The notes under the pieces were generated by a model. The model was not told the DNA's origin. It worked only from the letters and a program-made list of their open reading frames with translations, and searched no databases. The position numbers were made by a program, and so were the translations under genes. 34,298 nt of DNA from an uncultured Clostridia bacterium (lineage in GTDB: Bacteria; Bacillota; Clostridia; Christensenellales; Aristaeellaceae), in contig CAMENN010000018.1 of the NCBI GenBank assembly GCA_945928315.1, forward strand, positions 1 through 34,298, in the 5' to 3' direction. This document shows positions 32,196 to 34,298 of the stretch, piece after piece; the stretch's first letter is position 1, and the number at the start of each line of letters is the position of its first letter.

Positions 32196-32224
32196 TTGAC
32201 TTTTTCCGTCCGATCGCGTAATAT
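32196..32224 (+). promoter_or_regulatory. promoter of the BMP transporter operon
   Basis: Plus strand: TTGACT (32196-32201), 17-base spacer, TAATAT (32219-32224). The leader of about 70 bases has an imperfect stem (32235-32244 with 32260-32270). It diverges from the hydroxylase promoter with 65 bases between the two -35 boxes. Confidence 0.75.
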
Positions 32225-32301
32225 CATTCGAGAGCGCCGGAGCGAGGGTTCTTTTTCTCCGCTTCCGGCGGAAAAATCACATACAAAGGAGCACGATCAC
32301 C

Positions 32302-33276
32302 ATGAAGAAGCTCGCCCTTCTGCTGGCCTGCCTGCTGATGCTCTGCGCCGCCTGCGCGGCCGTCGCCGAGAGCGTCTCCGTCGCTGTCATCTATTCCGAC
32401 ACCGTCGATGACAAGGGCTGGTGCCAGAGCATGGATACCGGCATCAGGAATGCCATCGCCCGCGGCTACGACATCGACTACACGCCGGTGGAGTCCGTGG
32501 CCATCGCCGACGCCCCCAACACCATCGACCAGCTGGCCGACAACTATGACATCATCATCGTGCACGGCGCGCAGTTCACCTCCGCCTGCACCGAGGTCGC
32601 CGCGGAGTATCCGGAGCAGGTGTTCGCCATCGGCACCAGCGACAAGATTCTGGGCGACAACATCTTCACCTACATGCCCCAGTCCGAGGAGCCGGGCTAC
32701 GTCAACGGCATCATCGCCGGCATGACCACCAGGACCGGCAAGGTCGGCATCGTCGGCCCGAGCGACGGCGGCGACTCCTACCGCTATGTCCGCGGCTTCA
32801 TCAAGGGCCTGCAGGAGACCAACCCGGACGCGCAGTACATGCTCTCCTGGACCGGCAGCTTCTCCGACACCGTCGGCGCGGGCGACATGGGCAAGACCTT
32901 CATCGAGGCGGGCTGCGACGTGCTCGTCGGCCCGGCGCAGCAGGCCATCGGCGCGCTGCGCATCGTCGATGCGAGCGAGGGCGTCGTCTGGATCGGCCAG
33001 ACCACCTCTCAGCTCGTCGATTTCCCGAACGTCGTGCTCGGCGCGGCGGACTATGACTACGCCGCCGTCGTCGTCGGCATCATCGACCGCATGGCCGAGG
33101 GCAAGGTCGGCGGCGAGAACATCGCACTCAGCTACAACAACGCCGGCTTCATCTACACCTTCTCCGAGAACGCCGACCTGCTCCCGCAGGAGGTGCGCGA
33201 CGCGGCGCAGGCTGCCCTTGACAGGCTGAGCGCCGAGGCCAACACCATCGACTTCTCCGACATCGTTCTCGAGTAA
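32302..33276 (+). CDS. BMP family ABC transporter substrate-binding protein
   Basis: A 324-residue extracellular receptor of the Bmp/PnrA/Med family, whose known members bind nucleosides or related purine compounds. A signal peptide (1-22, hydrophobic core LALLLACLLMLCAACAA, cleavage after AVA) is followed by the family start VAVIYSDTVDDKGWCQSMDTGI, where classical members have DDRSFNQ-type residues, then YMPQSEEPGYVNGIIAGMTT, GPSDGGDSYRYVRGF and VLVGPAQQAIGAL. The cysteines near the cleavage site do not form a clean lipobox, so lipid anchoring is uncertain. AAAGGAG lies 12 bases upstream. A terminator-like hairpin separates it from the ATPase gene. Confidence 0.9.
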   Translation: MKKLALLLACLLMLCAACAAVAESVSVAVIYSDTVDDKGWCQSMDTGIRNAIARGYDIDYTPVESVAIADAPNTIDQLADNYDIIIVHGAQFTSACTEVAAEYPEQVFAIGTSDKILGDNIFTYMPQSEEPGYVNGIIAGMTTRTGKVGIVGPSDGGDSYRYVRGFIKGLQETNPDAQYMLSWTGSFSDTVGAGDMGKTFIEAGCDVLVGPAQQAIGALRIVDASEGVVWIGQTTSQLVDFPNVVLGAADYDYAAVVVGIIDRMAEGKVGGENIALSYNNAGFIYTFSENADLLPQEVRDAAQAALDRLSAEANTIDFSDIVLE

Positions 33277-33282
33277 TCCATC

Positions 33283-33359
33283 GGGACTGCCGCAAGATTG
33301 CAAAGGGCCGCATGCCGTCAGGCATCCTTCCCCTCGCGCTGTCCGGCAGTCCCTTTTTT
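33283..33359 (+). terminator. intrinsic terminator between the BMP receptor and its ATPase
   Basis: GGGACTGCCG (33283-33292) pairs with CGGCAGTCCC (33344-33353) and is followed by six T. The 51-base loop holds a small ATGCC/GGCAT hairpin. It lies within the operon and should raise receptor mRNA relative to the ATPase, as is common for binding-protein genes. Confidence 0.82.
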
Positions 33360-33429
33360 CGCGCCGCGCGTTGCGTGTCACGCAGCGTCCGCCCATCATG
33401 GCCCACGGGCCGCACACGGAGGTATGTCC

Positions 33430-34298
33430 ATGGCATCCCAACCCATCACCAGCCTGCGCATCGAGCACATCACCAAGCGCTTCCCCGGCGTCGTCGCATG
33501 CAGCGACATCTCCCTGTCCGTGGGCAAGGGCGAGGTGCTGGCGCTCGTCGGCGAAAACGGCGCGGGCAAGACGACCCTGATGAACATCCTGATGGGCCTG
33601 TATACGCCGGACGAGGGCAAGATCTTCATCAACAACAGGGAGGTCGTCTTCCGCTCCCCCGGCGACGCGTTCGCCTGCGGCATCGGCATGGTGCATCAGC
33701 AGTACATGCTGGTGCCCAACCTCACCGTGACGGAGAACATCGCGCTGGGGCTGTCCCAGATCAGGACCGAGGGACAGGATGAGCGCCTTGGCGCGCGCAT
33801 GAAGCGCGCCGCCAAGCTGGACCTTGACGCCGTGCGCCGGCGCATCGTCGCCATCTCGGAGCACTACGGCCTGGCGGTCGATCCCGACGCCTACGTCTGG
33901 CAGCTCTCCGTGGGCGAGCAGCAGCGCGTGGAGCTGGTCAAGACGCTGTGCTTCGGCGCGCGCTTCCTCATCCTCGACGAGCCGACCAGCGCACTGACCC
34001 CACAGGAGACGGACGAGCTGATTGCCCTGCTGCGCCGCATGTCCAGCGACCTGTCGATCATCTTCATCAGCCACAAGCTGGCGGAGGTCAAGGCGCTCTC
34101 GGACAAGGTGGCGATCCTGCGCGGCGGCCGCCTCGTCTTCCGCGGGAACACCGCCGACCACTCCTCCGCCGACATCGCCGCGCTGATGACCGGCCACGAG
34201 GTCTACCTGCCTGTCAACAACGCGCAGCGCGCGCCGGGCAAGCCGATGCTCGAGGTGCGCGACCTGTTCGTGCGCGGCGACCGCGGCAACATGGCGCT
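33430..34298 (+). CDS. BMP-associated ABC transporter ATPase (RbsA/NupO-like), cut by the window end
   Basis: The first 289 residues of an ABC ATPase of the sugar/nucleoside (RbsA-like, double-domain) type. The first nucleotide-binding domain is complete: Walker A GENGAGKTT (41-49), Q loop in HQQYMLVPNLTV, signature LSVGEQQRVELVKTL, Walker B FLILDEPTSALT and the switch His in FISHKLAEV. The second domain is beginning at PMLEVRDLFVRGDRG when the window ends. The start at 33430 has GGAGG 7 bases upstream; the ATG at 33424 is too close. With the upstream BMP receptor it should form a nucleoside-type importer whose permeases lie to the right. Confidence 0.92.
   Translation, partial: MASQPITSLRIEHITKRFPGVVACSDISLSVGKGEVLALVGENGAGKTTLMNILMGLYTPDEGKIFINNREVVFRSPGDAFACGIGMVHQQYMLVPNLTVTENIALGLSQIRTEGQDERLGARMKRAAKLDLDAVRRRIVAISEHYGLAVDPDAYVWQLSVGEQQRVELVKTLCFGARFLILDEPTSALTPQETDELIALLRRMSSDLSIIFISHKLAEVKALSDKVAILRGGRLVFRGNTADHSSADIAALMTGHEVYLPVNNAQRAPGKPMLEVRDLFVRGDRGNMA

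Noticed and set aside
32224-34197. Minus-strand open frame of 657 codons opposite the BMP receptor and ABC ATPase
   Set aside because: Antisense shadow of two well-supported genes; composition is low-complexity (Gly, Val, Asp, Ala) and it crosses two genes and their terminator.
1-34298. CRISPR arrays, insertion sequences or prophage
   Set aside because: No regularly spaced direct repeats, transposase, integrase or phage structural proteins were seen on either strand.

Overview
The window (about 34.3 kb, GC-rich, dense genes) looks like a chromosome segment of a high-GC member of the Bacillota, probably an uncultured gut-type Clostridia lineage. The reasons are strong GGAGG ribosome binding sites almost everywhere, sigma-A-type promoters of the form TTGAAA or TTGACA, 17 bases, TATAAT, and a typical Bacillota gene set (DegV, CoaX with an ECF transporter S component, MsmX-type ATPase, PucR/CdaR-type regulator, BMP transporter). 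The lineage call is inference from gene content and composition. No phage, insertion sequence or CRISPR array was seen.

Layout, left to right. (1) 212-4739: an M20 metallopeptidase (-) diverges from a beta-lactamase-fold serine hydrolase (+); then comes a hairpin-rich intergenic element, a diaminopimelate decarboxylase-type enzyme (-) and tadA (-). (2) 4293-15214, all minus: one long tightly packed run, probably transcribed from an extended -10 promoter near 15455. It holds four GT2 glycosyltransferases, a polysaccharide pyruvyl transferase-family protein, an F420-dehydrogenase-beta/ferredoxin protein, comEC, an orphan ParB-like protein, DegV and tadA. Several junctions are 4-base ATGA or TGATG overlaps, implying translational coupling. 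The first six genes look like a surface-polysaccharide module. (3) 15559-19386, minus: an S41 carboxy-terminal processing protease behind a hairpin that follows a PucR/CdaR-type regulator, then a stand-alone MsmX/UgpC-type sugar ABC ATPase. (4) 19994-22722, minus: S component (PanT-like), coaX and hom in one operon from a near-consensus promoter. (5) 22977-23654, plus: a DUF421 membrane protein. (6) 23864-25933, minus: a secreted protein gene interrupted in frame by one amber codon; its central part resembles a caspase-like fold that lacks the catalytic cysteine. (7) 26192-26279, minus: tRNA-Ser(GGA), then a MATE exporter. (8) 27956-32058, minus: a three-subunit molybdenum hydroxylase of the xanthine dehydrogenase family plus a MocA-like nucleotidyltransferase, from a fully consensus promoter. 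It diverges from (9) 32302 to the window end, plus: a BMP-family substrate-binding protein and its ABC ATPase, cut by the window edge. Regions 8 and 9 together suggest purine or nucleoside uptake and oxidation.

Most of the window is ordinary chromosomal housekeeping and accessory metabolism. The signals most worth a second look are the amber-interrupted caspase-like protein, the hairpin array at 2655-2760, the AT-rich gap at 19387-19993 with several hairpins, the Shine-Dalgarno/hairpin/start arrangement of the MATE gene, and ComEC sitting inside a polysaccharide operon. No clearly new system could be demonstrated from sequence alone.
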